64,000 nt of DNA from Pseudoduganella lutea (GTDB lineage: Bacteria > Pseudomonadota > Gammaproteobacteria > Burkholderiales > Burkholderiaceae_D). Shown here one piece after another: positions 47,678 through 61,952 of the stretch; within the stretch, counting starts at the first letter, position 1, and each line of letters begins with the position of its first letter. Below the pieces are notes generated by a model. That model ran no database searches. It was not told the DNA's origin and saw only the letters and a program-made list of their open reading frames with translations. The stretch covers positions 62,001 to 126,000 of the forward strand of contig NZ_CP035913.1 of assembly GCF_004209755.1 (NCBI RefSeq). The letters are read 5' to 3'. The position numbers and the translations under genes were made by a program.

Positions 47678-48799
47678 ATGAAGACTTCGACTCGTTTTGC
47701 TTTCGCAGCAGCCGCTTTTATTTGCAGCTTGTCCGCCCCTGGCGCGCAAGCTGCAGGGAATTTCTGGGATCTTGGTTACGGCATTACGGTTTCGGGTTCT
47801 TCGGCTGACGGCAGCGTGATTGGCGCTTATGTCGCAAACGATTCGTATTACATGTGGACCGCCGCCACCGGCGTGAAGGCCATTGGCGGGGCATGGCACG
47901 GTGGCGTGGCCAGCGTGTCGGCGGACGGATCGCGCATATCCGGCTCGGCCTACGGAAGCGACGGCCTGACCTACGCGGGCTACTACTCGGTCGGCACCGG
48001 CCAGTGGACGACACTGGGCGGCATTGGCGGCAGCTCGGATGCCTCGGCAAGCTCCGGCTGGAACATCTCCGGCGATGGCAAGACTGTGGTTGGCCTGGGG
48101 TGGGTTAACGGTGGTACCGCGCATGCCATCGCGTCCACGCCCGCCGGCGGCATGAGCGACCTTGGCTCGATCGGGGGCTCCTCACGCGCCAACGGCGTGT
48201 CATATGACGGCAGCGTCATCGCCGGATGGGTCGAGCAGCCCGACGGGCAATGGACCGGTGCCTACTGGAAGGACGGCACATTGCACAACATGGTCGATGA
48301 CCAGGGCAATGCGCTGCAGGAGGCGGGTGCGGTATCGGCTGACGGCAGCTGGATTGTCGGGAAGGGTTACTTCGGTCAGTCCTGGCGGTACAACACGCTC
48401 ACGCAGCAGACAGAATGGTTGGGTGACCTGGATGCGATGGCGGACTTCCAGGGGGCAACCGGCATCTCGGCGGACGGTAACATCATTGTTGGCTACGATC
48501 GCGGCTTCGGCCCCGCTGTCTATGGCAAGGGCACCATCTGGATCGAAGGTCAAGGCATGCTCGATTTCACCGACTACATCACCAGCCAGGGGATAGATCT
48601 TGGCGGTCGCACGCTGGCATTGCCGATGGGCGTTTCGGCCGATGGAAGAACGTTCTACGGCATGGACAGTACCGGCAGTGGCTTTGTCATTACGGTGTCG
48701 GCGGTCCCCGAACCGGCCACGTACGCCATGATGGCCGGGGGCCTCGCGCTGCTGGCTGCACGCCGGCGCCTGCGTCGTGGTTCGGAAAAGAATCAGTGA
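47678..48799 (+). CDS. HAF-repeat PEP-CTERM protein
   Basis: A 373-residue secreted protein: signal peptide 1-26 (GAQAAG), then repeated ~40-60-residue blades of the pattern GxSxDGSxIxGxxxx (SADGSVIGAY, SADGSRISGSAYG, SGDGKTVVGLGW, SYDGSVIAGW, SADGSWIVGKGYF, SADGNIIVGYD), the extracellular HAF repeat, probably a beta-propeller. It ends VPEPATYAMMAGG and RRRLRRGSEKNQ, a full PEP-CTERM signal. AAAGG precedes ATG 47678. Surface or matrix role likely; ligand unknown. Confidence 0.88.
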   Translation: MKTSTRFAFAAAAFICSLSAPGAQAAGNFWDLGYGITVSGSSADGSVIGAYVANDSYYMWTAATGVKAIGGAWHGGVASVSADGSRISGSAYGSDGLTYAGYYSVGTGQWTTLGGIGGSSDASASSGWNISGDGKTVVGLGWVNGGTAHAIASTPAGGMSDLGSIGGSSRANGVSYDGSVIAGWVEQPDGQWTGAYWKDGTLHNMVDDQGNALQEAGAVSADGSWIVGKGYFGQSWRYNTLTQQTEWLGDLDAMADFQGATGISADGNIIVGYDRGFGPAVYGKGTIWIEGQGMLDFTDYITSQGIDLGGRTLALPMGVSADGRTFYGMDSTGSGFVITVSAVPEPATYAMMAGGLALLAARRRLRRGSEKNQ

Positions 48800-48921
48800 A
48801 CGTCGACCTGCGCGTTCTTTTTCAGGCTGACGTAAACAGGTCAGTCGCCGCTGAACCATACGCGTAACGCGTCGCTGCAGGAACCGCACTGGCCGGCAAG
48901 CCGCCGCGTCCAGTGCGCCGC

Positions 48922-49833
48922 CTACCGCCCCACCCCGTTCGCCCTGCGCGCCACCGAATCAAGCATCGTGCTGCGCGCCGAATCCAGGTGCCGGCCCATG
49001 GCGGTCAATGCCCCCTTGCGATCGCGCCGCGCCAGCGCCCGCAGCAGCGCAAGGTGTTCGTCCAGCGCGCGTTCATTGCGCGGCACCTCGTCCCCTTTGT
49101 CCCACTGGTAGTGATAGTGGAACACCAGCGACACGAGATCGTTCAGCCCCATCGCGAACCGGTTGTCCAGCAGGCCGATGAGAAAGGTGTGCATCTCCCG
49201 ATCGAGCGCGGGGAACGCCTCGGACGTCTGCGGCAGTCCAGCCTTCACCTGCTCATGCCGGGCGATCAACGCGTCCAGCCGGTCGAATGCCGGATGACCG
49301 GCCGGCAGCGCGACCAGCTGCTCCACGGCGGCCAGCTCGAACATGCGCCGCACCTGTTCCAGCTCCGTCGCGAACGTGCGGTCGAACGCGCACAGGCGCC
49401 AGCCGCCTTGCGGCTTCTTCTCGATCAGGCCGAAGCGTGAAAAGCCGATGAGGAACTCGCGCACGCTGATGGTGCTGGCGCCCGCGGCGCGCGCCAGTTC
49501 GGTCTCGGTGAAATCGGCGCCGGGCGGCAGGTCGTTGCGGTAGATGCGCTCCATCAGCACTTCCTGGATGCGCTGCGCGCCGGACTGCAGTTCCGCCTCG
49601 TCGAAGTAATCGGCCGGCCGCGGCTTGCGCAGCAGCCGCCGGTCATCGAGCCCGGCGATCAGGCCGCGCTCCTGCAGGTAGGCCAGGCTGGCACGCACCG
49701 CCGTGCGGCTGCCCCGCGTCACTTCGGCCATCCGCTGCTCCGCGGGCAACGCATCGCCCACGGCCACGGTCGCGGCGATGTGATCGAGCAGGATATTCGT
49801 GTTGCGCTTGAAGATGATGGGCGGTTTCGCCAT
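48922..49833 (-). CDS. GntR-family regulator with two winged-helix domains
   Basis: A 303-residue protein. Residues ~8-60 look like a first GntR winged helix (ILLDHIAATVAVGDALPAEQ, GSRTAVRASLAYLQERGLI). Residues ~88-150 are a second (VLMERIYRNDLPPGADFTETELARAAGAS and REFLIGFSRFGLI). The C-terminal ~140 residues are an all-helical FCD-type effector domain with metal-site-like His (LDREMHTFLIGLLDNRF, DEHLALLRAL). Start at 49833; the frame upstream to 49932 lies in the divergent promoter. It is divergent from the GH95 gene and probably controls it. Two DNA-binding domains in one chain are unusual for this family. Confidence 0.8.
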   Translation of the reverse strand: MAKPPIIFKRNTNILLDHIAATVAVGDALPAEQRMAEVTRGSRTAVRASLAYLQERGLIAGLDDRRLLRKPRPADYFDEAELQSGAQRIQEVLMERIYRNDLPPGADFTETELARAAGASTISVREFLIGFSRFGLIEKKPQGGWRLCAFDRTFATELEQVRRMFELAAVEQLVALPAGHPAFDRLDALIARHEQVKAGLPQTSEAFPALDREMHTFLIGLLDNRFAMGLNDLVSLVFHYHYQWDKGDEVPRNERALDEHLALLRALARRDRKGALTAMGRHLDSARSTMLDSVARRANGVGR

Positions 49834-49946
49834 GTCGGAGCGGGAAGCCTCGCGGAACGAAGGAAGAGGATTATACCTGCGCGCGTACCCCGCCCCGCCC
49901 GTGCCGCGAACACCGAAAGCGCTGAAACCCATTGCGGTTTTTTATA

Positions 49947-49956
49947 TATTTAAATA
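49947..49956. promoter_or_regulatory. AT-rich palindrome between GntR-type regulator and GH95
   Basis: TATTTAAATA is a perfect palindrome in an AT-rich island (TTTTATATATTTAAATACA), 57 bases before the GH95 start and 114 before the regulator start. It may be promoter or operator; short AT-rich palindromes are weak evidence. Confidence 0.3.
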
Positions 49957-50012
49957 CACTGCACGCAAATTCCCGCTGGCAGCCGTTCTCGAAAAAACAC
50001 CATGGAGACAAG

Positions 50013-52493
50013 ATGAAACGACACACCGCCCCCGACCGCATGCGGCGCAACCTGATGCTGGGCATGGGCGCCCTGGCCGCCACGCCGGCCCTCGGCCTGG
50101 CCGCGCCGGGCACCGCCGGCACCGCCGCGGCGAAGCGGAGTAATACGCTGTGGTACCGCCAGAGCGCGGCGCGCTGGGAAGAGGCCCTGCCGCTGGGGAA
50201 CGGCCGCCTGGGGGCGATGGTCTTTGGTGGCGTGGGCCAGGAACGCCTGCAGCTCAACGAAGACACGCTGTGGGCCGGCGCGCCCTACACGCCGGACAAT
50301 CCCGATGCAGTGGCGGCCCTGCCGAAAGTGCGCCAGCTGCTTGCCGAGGGCAAGTACGCCGAAGCGACCGAAGGTGTCGCCGCCGGCATGATGGGCAAGC
50401 CGATCCGCCAGATGTCGTATGGCACCCTGGGCGACGTGCTGCTGACGATGCAGGATGCCCGCAAGCCCACCGGCTACGAACGCTCGCTCGACCTGGCCAG
50501 CGCCATCACCAGCACGCGATTCACCACGGCGCTTGGCGTGCACACGCGCGAAAGCTTCGTGTCGGCGCCCGACCAGGTGATCGTCATGCGTCTGCAGGTG
50601 CCGAAGGGCAAGCTGGGGTTTACGCTGGGCTGGCGCGGGCCGCGCAAGGTCAAGGCGATCGCGTCGAACTATCCGGGCCTGGCCACGGATCTCGCCAATG
50701 CGCCGCCCACCGACTGGCTGCATGTGGAAGAAGCGGGGGCCTTGCCCGCCGACGCGGCCATCGAGGCGGATGGCCCCGGTGCCATCCTCGTCACCGGCCG
50801 CAACGAAGCCATGCACGGCATCCCGGCGGGCCTGCGCTATGCGATGCGCATCCAGGTCACGGGCGACGGCCAGCTGCGCTTCGCGGATGGCCAGCTCACG
50901 CTGACGGGCGCCACCACGGCCACGGTACTCATCGCCGCCGCCACCAGCTACGTGAACTACGCCGACGTGAGCGGCGACCCGGTGGCAATCGTGCGCCGCC
51001 AGATGGCCGCGGCGTCGGCCAAACCCTATGCCACCCTGAAACGCGCGCACATGGAGGAGCATGGCAGCCTGTTCGGCACGATGTCGATCGACCTGGGCAC
51101 GGGCGCCGGCGCCGCCAATCCCACCGACGTGCGCATCGCCACGGTCGACAAGGAAGGCAACCAGCGGGACGACCCGGCGCTCGACGCGCTGTACGTGCAA
51201 TATGCCCGCTACCTGCTGATCGCCTCGTCGCGGCCCGGCACCCAACCGGCCAACCTGCAGGGCATCTGGAACGAAGGCACGAATCCGCCATGGGGCGGCA
51301 AGTACACCATCAACATCAATACGGAGATGAACTACTGGCCGGCCGACCCGGCCGGGCTGGGCGTGTGCGTGGAACCGCTGCTGCGCATGGTCGAAGACCT
51401 GGCGCAGACGGGCGCGCGCACGGCGAAGACCATGTATGGCGCGCGCGGCTGGGTCACGCACCACAACACCGACCTGTGGCGCGCCGCCGCGCCGATCGAC
51501 GCGGCGAAATACGGCATGTGGCCGTGCGGCGGCGCGTGGCTGTGCAATACGGTGTGGGACCACTACGACTACAGCCGCGATGCGGGCGTGCTGCGGCGCC
51601 TGTACCCGGTGATGCGCGGCGCATCCGAATTCTTCCTCGACACGCTCGTCGAAGACCCGCAGGGGCGCGGGCTCGTCACGTCGCCATCGATGTCGCCGGA
51701 GAACAGTCATCCGTTCGGCTCCTCGCTGGTGGCCGGCCCGGCGATGGACCGCCAGATCGTGCGCGACCTGTTTGCCCACACGCTGGAAGCCGGTCGCCTG
51801 CTCGGCCAGGATGCCGCGCTGCTGGAACGCATCGACGCCGCCCGCGCGCGGCTGGCGCCGGACCGCGTCGGCCAGCAGGGGCAGTTCCAGGAATGGCTGG
51901 AAGACTGGGATGCGCGGGCGCCGGACCGGCGGCACCGCCACGTGTCGCACCTGTATGCCGTCTACCCGAGTTCGCAGGCCAATGTGCGCGACACGCCCGA
52001 ACTCGTGCGCGCCGCGCGCCAGACACTGCTCGACCGAGGCGACCTCGCCACTGGCTGGGGCACGGCATGGCGCCTGTGCCTGTGGGCGCGCATGGGCGAT
52101 GCCGAGCACGCGTATTCCGTATTGAAGGGACTGACCGGGCCGCGCCGCACCTACCCGAACATGTTCGACGCCCATCCGCCGTTCCAGATCGACGGCAATT
52201 TCGGCGGCGCGGCGGGCATCATGGAAATGCTGCTGCAATCGTGGGGTGGCGAGGTACTGCTGTTGCCCGCGCTGCCGGCGGCCTGGCCTTCGGGCCGCGT
52301 GACCGGCATCCGCGCGCGCGGCGCCCTGACGATCGATCTCGCCTGGGAACGGGGGCAATTGACGTCGCTGCGGATCGTGGGCAAGCCGGACTACACGGTG
52401 ACACTGCGCCACCAGGGCAAGGTGGTGCGCGTGAAGCTCGATGCCGGCGGTACATTGCGCACCACCGGCCCGGCGCTCAAGGCGCTTGCCTGA
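50013..52493 (+). CDS. Glycoside hydrolase family 95 (alpha-L-fucosidase/galactosidase type)
   Basis: An 826-residue secreted enzyme with a twin-Arg-containing signal (MRRNLMLGMGALAATPALG). The N-terminal beta domain opens WEEALPLGNGRLGAMVFGG, a GH95 landmark (PLGNGRLGAM). The barrel has NPPWGGKYTININTEMNYWP (substrate Asn residues), SPSMSPEN with the probable general acid Glu, HRHVSHLYAVYPSSQ and FQIDGNFGGAAGI with the conserved Asp. GH95 removes alpha-1,2-fucose or L-galactose from xyloglucan, pectin or arabinogalactan. GGAGACA lies before the ATG. Confidence 0.9.
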   Translation: MKRHTAPDRMRRNLMLGMGALAATPALGLAAPGTAGTAAAKRSNTLWYRQSAARWEEALPLGNGRLGAMVFGGVGQERLQLNEDTLWAGAPYTPDNPDAVAALPKVRQLLAEGKYAEATEGVAAGMMGKPIRQMSYGTLGDVLLTMQDARKPTGYERSLDLASAITSTRFTTALGVHTRESFVSAPDQVIVMRLQVPKGKLGFTLGWRGPRKVKAIASNYPGLATDLANAPPTDWLHVEEAGALPADAAIEADGPGAILVTGRNEAMHGIPAGLRYAMRIQVTGDGQLRFADGQLTLTGATTATVLIAAATSYVNYADVSGDPVAIVRRQMAAASAKPYATLKRAHMEEHGSLFGTMSIDLGTGAGAANPTDVRIATVDKEGNQRDDPALDALYVQYARYLLIASSRPGTQPANLQGIWNEGTNPPWGGKYTININTEMNYWPADPAGLGVCVEPLLRMVEDLAQTGARTAKTMYGARGWVTHHNTDLWRAAAPIDAAKYGMWPCGGAWLCNTVWDHYDYSRDAGVLRRLYPVMRGASEFFLDTLVEDPQGRGLVTSPSMSPENSHPFGSSLVAGPAMDRQIVRDLFAHTLEAGRLLGQDAALLERIDAARARLAPDRVGQQGQFQEWLEDWDARAPDRRHRHVSHLYAVYPSSQANVRDTPELVRAARQTLLDRGDLATGWGTAWRLCLWARMGDAEHAYSVLKGLTGPRRTYPNMFDAHPPFQIDGNFGGAAGIMEMLLQSWGGEVLLLPALPAAWPSGRVTGIRARGALTIDLAWERGQLTSLRIVGKPDYTVTLRHQGKVVRVKLDAGGTLRTTGPALKALA

Positions 52494-52503
52494 GCGGGAC
52501 GGT

Positions 52504-52537
52504 TGCTCCCATCGGACCGGAAGGCCTGATGGGAGCA
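52504..52537. terminator. Bidirectional hairpin between GH95 and GH2
   Basis: TGCTCCCATC (52504-52513) pairs perfectly with GATGGGAGCA (52528-52537) over a 14-base loop, between the stop codons of convergent genes. T tracts are absent. Confidence 0.6.
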
Positions 52538-52546
52538 CATTGCAGC

Positions 52547-58490
<5,944 letters not shown>

Positions 58491-58606
58491 GGGCGGCTAT
58501 TGTCGGGTTGGCAAGCCGCCATGCTAGCGAATCCCCGACGACCTGCGCGCACACGAAGCCGCTTGCAGGCAGCAAGCCGCGCGCAGCGCGGCCCGAGGGG
58601 GATCGG

Positions 58607-58909
58607 TCAGTGGAAGAGGCCGACGGCCAGCTCCGCCCAGATCGCCAGCAGGGCCAGCACGATCACCGCCGCCGCCGTGGCGCGCGCGCGGCCGGTGCGC
58701 AACTTCGCCAGCGCCAGTTCCAGCGCGAAGCCCGTGCCGGCCAGCAGCACGGCGGCCGCCACGAAGTCGAAGGCGCCCCAGTCGAATGCGCCGCCAAGCT
58801 GCATCGACACCAGCGGCACGAGCAGCAATGCGCCGGTGACGAGCAGCACGCGCAAGGCCTTGCGGGCCGAAAACGGCTGCAGCGGATGGTTGTCGATCGT
58901 GCTTTTCAT
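58607..58909 (-). CDS. Small hypothetical membrane protein
   Basis: A 100-residue protein with three hydrophobic segments (LRVLLVTGALLLVPLVSM, DFVAAAVLLAGTGFALEL and ATAAAVIVLALLAIWAELA) and a short basic loop (KLRTGRAR). Start at 58909; the frame extends upstream to 59311 only as shadow. Pattern is common in Massilia-like and Sphingomonas-like genomes; function unknown. Confidence 0.72.
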   Translation of the reverse strand: MKSTIDNHPLQPFSARKALRVLLVTGALLLVPLVSMQLGGAFDWGAFDFVAAAVLLAGTGFALELALAKLRTGRARATAAAVIVLALLAIWAELAVGLFH

Positions 58910-59165
58910 GGCGGGCTCCGGGCTGTGGTGGTGAAACGCCATGGTAGCACCGTGCCGGCCGGCGGCGAAGTGACAATGTGCGAGATTGCGCCACCGCCCG
59001 GGGGCGTATAGTCGTCCGGCCGGCCTGCCCGGAGAACGCGCTGCGCCGCCGTGCTTGCCCCGTACCGTCCACCACGCAGGATTGGACAGCGGCATCGAAC
59101 CCCGGTACTGGACAATCGGGCGCGCTGCCCCCAGCATCTCCCCTTTCAACCTCAACGGAGAACGA

Positions 59166-60929
59166 ATGCCCGCCCCGATATTGTCGCGTGCCGCCGTGCT
59201 GCTGGCGACCTCATTGCCGCTGGTATCCCATGCCGCGCCGCCGGTGCAGCACCGCGAACTGCTGGCCAGCGTGCTGTGGATGCAGCAAGCGCCGGAAGCG
59301 CGGCTGGCCACGCTGTCGATCTATCGCACGGCCACCGGCATGCTGAAACAGGCCATCGCCACACCGGGCAGTGCCGCCGTCGAGCAGCAGGACGTGGACA
59401 CCGCCGCCCTGCCACCGGCCGTTGTCGTCGACGTGGATGAAACGATGCTCGACAACAGCCCGTTCGAAGCGTGGCTGGTGCGCGACGGCGCGCCGTACGA
59501 CGAAGCCGCCTGGGCGCGCTGGGTCGGCCTGCGCAGCGCGGTGGCGGTGCCGGGCGCGCTGGATTTCGCCCGGGCCGTCGACAAGGCAGGTGCGCGCATC
59601 TTCTATGTGACGAACCGCGAATGCATGGCTGGCGAGAATTCCGGCGAAAAGCCTTGCAAGGCCAAGGCGGACACGATGGCCAACATGGCAAAGCTGGGCT
59701 TTCCCCGCGCCGACGATCCGCAGGCCTTCCTGCTCAAGGGGGAGCGACCCGGGTGGCGCACCGACAAGACCTCGCGGCGCCAGCTCGTGGCGGCAACGCA
59801 CCGCATCGTGATGCTCGTCGGCGACGACATGCGCGATTTCATTTCGCCGTCCCAGGCCCACGCCCTGCACGCGCGCGACCGCGCGCTGGCGAAACTGGCC
59901 GAGGCCGAAATCGGCCGGCGCTGGTTCGTCATCCCCAATCCGATGTACGGCTCGTGGATGGAGCGCCTGGGTTCCCTCGACGGACAGTACGCCGCGCTGG
60001 ACAGCGCCGCCCTGCCCGCCGGCGAGCGCCTTGCGCTCGCCACGTGGAACATGGAGTGGCTGATGACGACCGCCACCCACGATGCGCTGAAGGCGACCTG
60101 CACGGCGGGCATGCCGCCATCGCATACGCGGGCCATCCCGTGCAGCAAGGACCGTCCGCCCGTGCCCCGCCGCGTGGCCGCCGACTTCGATGCGCTGGCC
60201 GACGTGGCGCGCCGCATCCCGGCGGACGTGGTGGCGCTGCAGGAAGTGGATGGGCCGGAAGCGGCGGCCACGGTGTTCCGCGACGGCTGGCAGCTGGCCT
60301 GCTTCACGTCGCGCGCCCACCCGCAGAAGGTGGGCTTCGCCGTGCGCAGCGGCATTGCCTTCGCCTGCAATCCGGAAGTAAAGGAACTGGACATCGACGG
60401 CGCCACGCGCTCGGGTGCCGACATCACGCTGTACCCGGGCACGCCGCGCGCCGTGCGCCTGCTGGCCGTGCACCTGAAAAGCGGCTGCTTCGCCGGGTCG
60501 CTGGCCGATGCGCCGGCATCGACCCCATGTTCAGCGCTGCGCAAACAGGTGCCCGTGCTGGAACGGTGGATCGACGCCCGCGCCGCCGAACAGGCGCGCT
60601 TCGCCGTGCTGGGCGACTTCAACCGGCGCCTGGAACTCGATGCCGGCCTTCCCGCCGGCACGGACGAAGCGCGGCCCGAAGCCGTGTTCCAGGCACTCAG
60701 CGACGGCAAGCCGGAAGGCGCGGTACTGCTGCGCGCCACCGCCGGCCAGGCCCACGTGCGCTGCTCCCCACTGGACCGTCACCCGCCCGCCGCGATCGAC
60801 AACATCCTCGTCAGCCAGTCCCTCGCCGCGCTCGGCCGGCTGACATACTCGCGCCTCACGTTCGATGGCCCCACCGCGGCCCGGCACAAATTCTCCGACC
60901 ACTGCCCCGCCGTGCTGACGATCGACTAG
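59166..60929 (+). CDS. Secreted HAD acid phosphatase fused to endonuclease/exonuclease/phosphatase domain
   Basis: A 587-residue protein with a signal peptide cleaved near SHA (residue 23). Residues ~30-275 are a class B/C acid phosphatase of the HAD type, like lipoprotein e(P4): motif I Asp89-x-Asp91-x-Thr93, motif II YVTN (~148), motif III GDDMRDF (~219). Residues ~288-587 are an EEP nuclease/phosphatase domain: Asn295 (TWNMEWL), Glu360 (LQEVDG), His436 (VHLKSG), Asp484-x-Asn486 (GDFNRR) and terminal Asp578-His579 (SDHCP). All catalytic residues of both halves are present. There is no lipobox Cys. CGGAGAA lies before ATG 59166. The pairing suggests extracellular nucleic acid breakdown followed by dephosphorylation (inference). 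Confidence 0.85.
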   Translation: MPAPILSRAAVLLATSLPLVSHAAPPVQHRELLASVLWMQQAPEARLATLSIYRTATGMLKQAIATPGSAAVEQQDVDTAALPPAVVVDVDETMLDNSPFEAWLVRDGAPYDEAAWARWVGLRSAVAVPGALDFARAVDKAGARIFYVTNRECMAGENSGEKPCKAKADTMANMAKLGFPRADDPQAFLLKGERPGWRTDKTSRRQLVAATHRIVMLVGDDMRDFISPSQAHALHARDRALAKLAEAEIGRRWFVIPNPMYGSWMERLGSLDGQYAALDSAALPAGERLALATWNMEWLMTTATHDALKATCTAGMPPSHTRAIPCSKDRPPVPRRVAADFDALADVARRIPADVVALQEVDGPEAAATVFRDGWQLACFTSRAHPQKVGFAVRSGIAFACNPEVKELDIDGATRSGADITLYPGTPRAVRLLAVHLKSGCFAGSLADAPASTPCSALRKQVPVLERWIDARAAEQARFAVLGDFNRRLELDAGLPAGTDEARPEAVFQALSDGKPEGAVLLRATAGQAHVRCSPLDRHPPAAIDNILVSQSLAALGRLTYSRLTFDGPTAARHKFSDHCPAVLTID

Positions 60930-60937
60930 CACGCCCG

Positions 60938-61024
60938 CCGAAACATTTCTCCAAACCGGGGTCAGACCCCAATTTCTGGAAATGTTGCCGAAAAATGGGG
61001 TCTGCCCCCGGTTTTCGGCAACAT
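60938..61024. repeat. Dispersed inverted repeat, GGGGTC family
   Basis: Two inverted units: AACATTTCTCC...CCGGGGTCAGACCCC...GGAAATGTT (about 60940-60986) and a following ATGGGGTCTGCCCCCGGTTTT (60995-61015). GGGGTC(A/T)GACCCC is shared with 32075-32101. Likely terminates the phosphatase-nuclease gene. With the two operators it accounts for most of the 351-base gap 60930-61280. Confidence 0.7.
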
Positions 61025-61101
61025 CCCAGGGCTTCAGTTCCGAATTGCACTAGCGTGTTGCAAAAACCACATTCGCACCTACACGTTTGCGCTGCGCACA
61101 A

Positions 61102-61117
61102 CTGATAGCGCTATCAG
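61102..61117. promoter_or_regulatory. Operator upstream of gluconokinase, site 1
   Basis: CTGATAGCGCTATCAG is a perfect 16-base palindrome. The TAGCGCTA core is the type bound by LacI-family gluconate repressors (GntR) in pseudomonads and relatives. It lies 164 bases before the start codon, with a weaker AAGCGCTTT at 61207-61215. Confidence 0.72.
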
Positions 61118-61239
61118 CTTTTGCCTCGTATTCAGAGGGGGCTTGCTGGCCGTCGTCGCTGATTCAAGACAACTGCAAGACTTTTCATGCTGCATTGCAG
61201 CACAAATAAGCGCTTTACGTGCCACGGCTGACAACGCGA

Positions 61240-61253
61240 TGATAGCGCTAACT
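61240..61253. promoter_or_regulatory. Operator upstream of gluconokinase, site 2
   Basis: TGATAGCGCTAACT repeats the left ten bases of site 1 and lies 28 bases before the start codon, where a repressor would block the promoter. Two sites 138 bases apart would allow DNA looping. Confidence 0.65.
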
Positions 61254-61280
61254 AGCCAATCAACTAACACGGAGACCTTC

Positions 61281-61814
61281 ATGACCCCAGCAAGCCCCCC
61301 ACCGCCAACGTCCTCCGTCAGCGCCCAGCGCTGGGTCGTGATGGGTGTCTGCGGCTGTGGCAAGAGCACCGTCGGCACGGAACTGGCCAACCGGCTCGGC
61401 ACCCGTTTCATCGAGGGCGACCGGTTCCATCCGGCCGAAAACGTGGCAAAGATGTCGGCCGGCTTCCCGCTGGACGACGCGGACCGCGCCGGCTGGCTGC
61501 AGGCGCTCGCCAGTGAAATCGCCCAGGCGCGCGAACGCAATGAAGGCCTCGTGGTGTCGTGCTCGGCGCTCAAGCGTCGTTACCGCGACCTGCTGCGCCA
61601 GGCCGACCCTGGCCTGCGCTTCGCCCACCTGCAAGGCCCGCGCGAGCTGATCGCGGACCGCCTCGGCAAGCGCACGGACCACTACATGCCGCCCGCACTG
61701 CTGGACAGCCAGCTGCGCGACCTGGAACCGCTGTACGACGACGAGGGCGGCCTGCGGCTCGACATTGCAATACCACCGGCAAAGCTGGTGGAACGCATCC
61801 TTGGTCAGAAGTAA
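61281..61814 (+). CDS. gntK: Gluconokinase
   Basis: A 177-residue GntK-type kinase. P-loop G22-V-C-G-C-G27-K28-S29-T, then FIEGDRFHPAENVAKMSAG and PLDDADRAGWL, and VVSCSALKRRYRDLLR with the substrate-contacting residues. It phosphorylates gluconate to 6-phosphogluconate for the Entner-Doudoroff or pentose phosphate route. The start at 61281 follows CGGAGACC. The first 14 residues (Pro/Ser-rich) are longer than usual. Confidence 0.92.
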   Translation: MTPASPPPPTSSVSAQRWVVMGVCGCGKSTVGTELANRLGTRFIEGDRFHPAENVAKMSAGFPLDDADRAGWLQALASEIAQARERNEGLVVSCSALKRRYRDLLRQADPGLRFAHLQGPRELIADRLGKRTDHYMPPALLDSQLRDLEPLYDDEGGLRLDIAIPPAKLVERILGQK

Positions 61815-61844
61815 ATACGCAGAAGTAAATACGCAGAAGTGAAC
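61806..61844 (+). repeat. 14-base tandem repeat at the gluconokinase stop codon
   Basis: CAGAAGTAAATACG occurs twice in succession (61806-61819, 61820-61833), followed by a diverged third CAGAAGTGAACG. The gluconokinase stop TAA is inside the first unit, so the repeat probably arose by slippage at the gene end. Confidence 0.75.
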
Positions 61845-61952
61845 GAGCAAGGCTGAACGGACGGGAACAGGAAGCACAACTGCCGTTGCAATCCGAGGTC
61901 GCGCGCCACCGTCCGGGGCAGCGTACCGCTCATCAGAAAAGTGGAGACAAGC

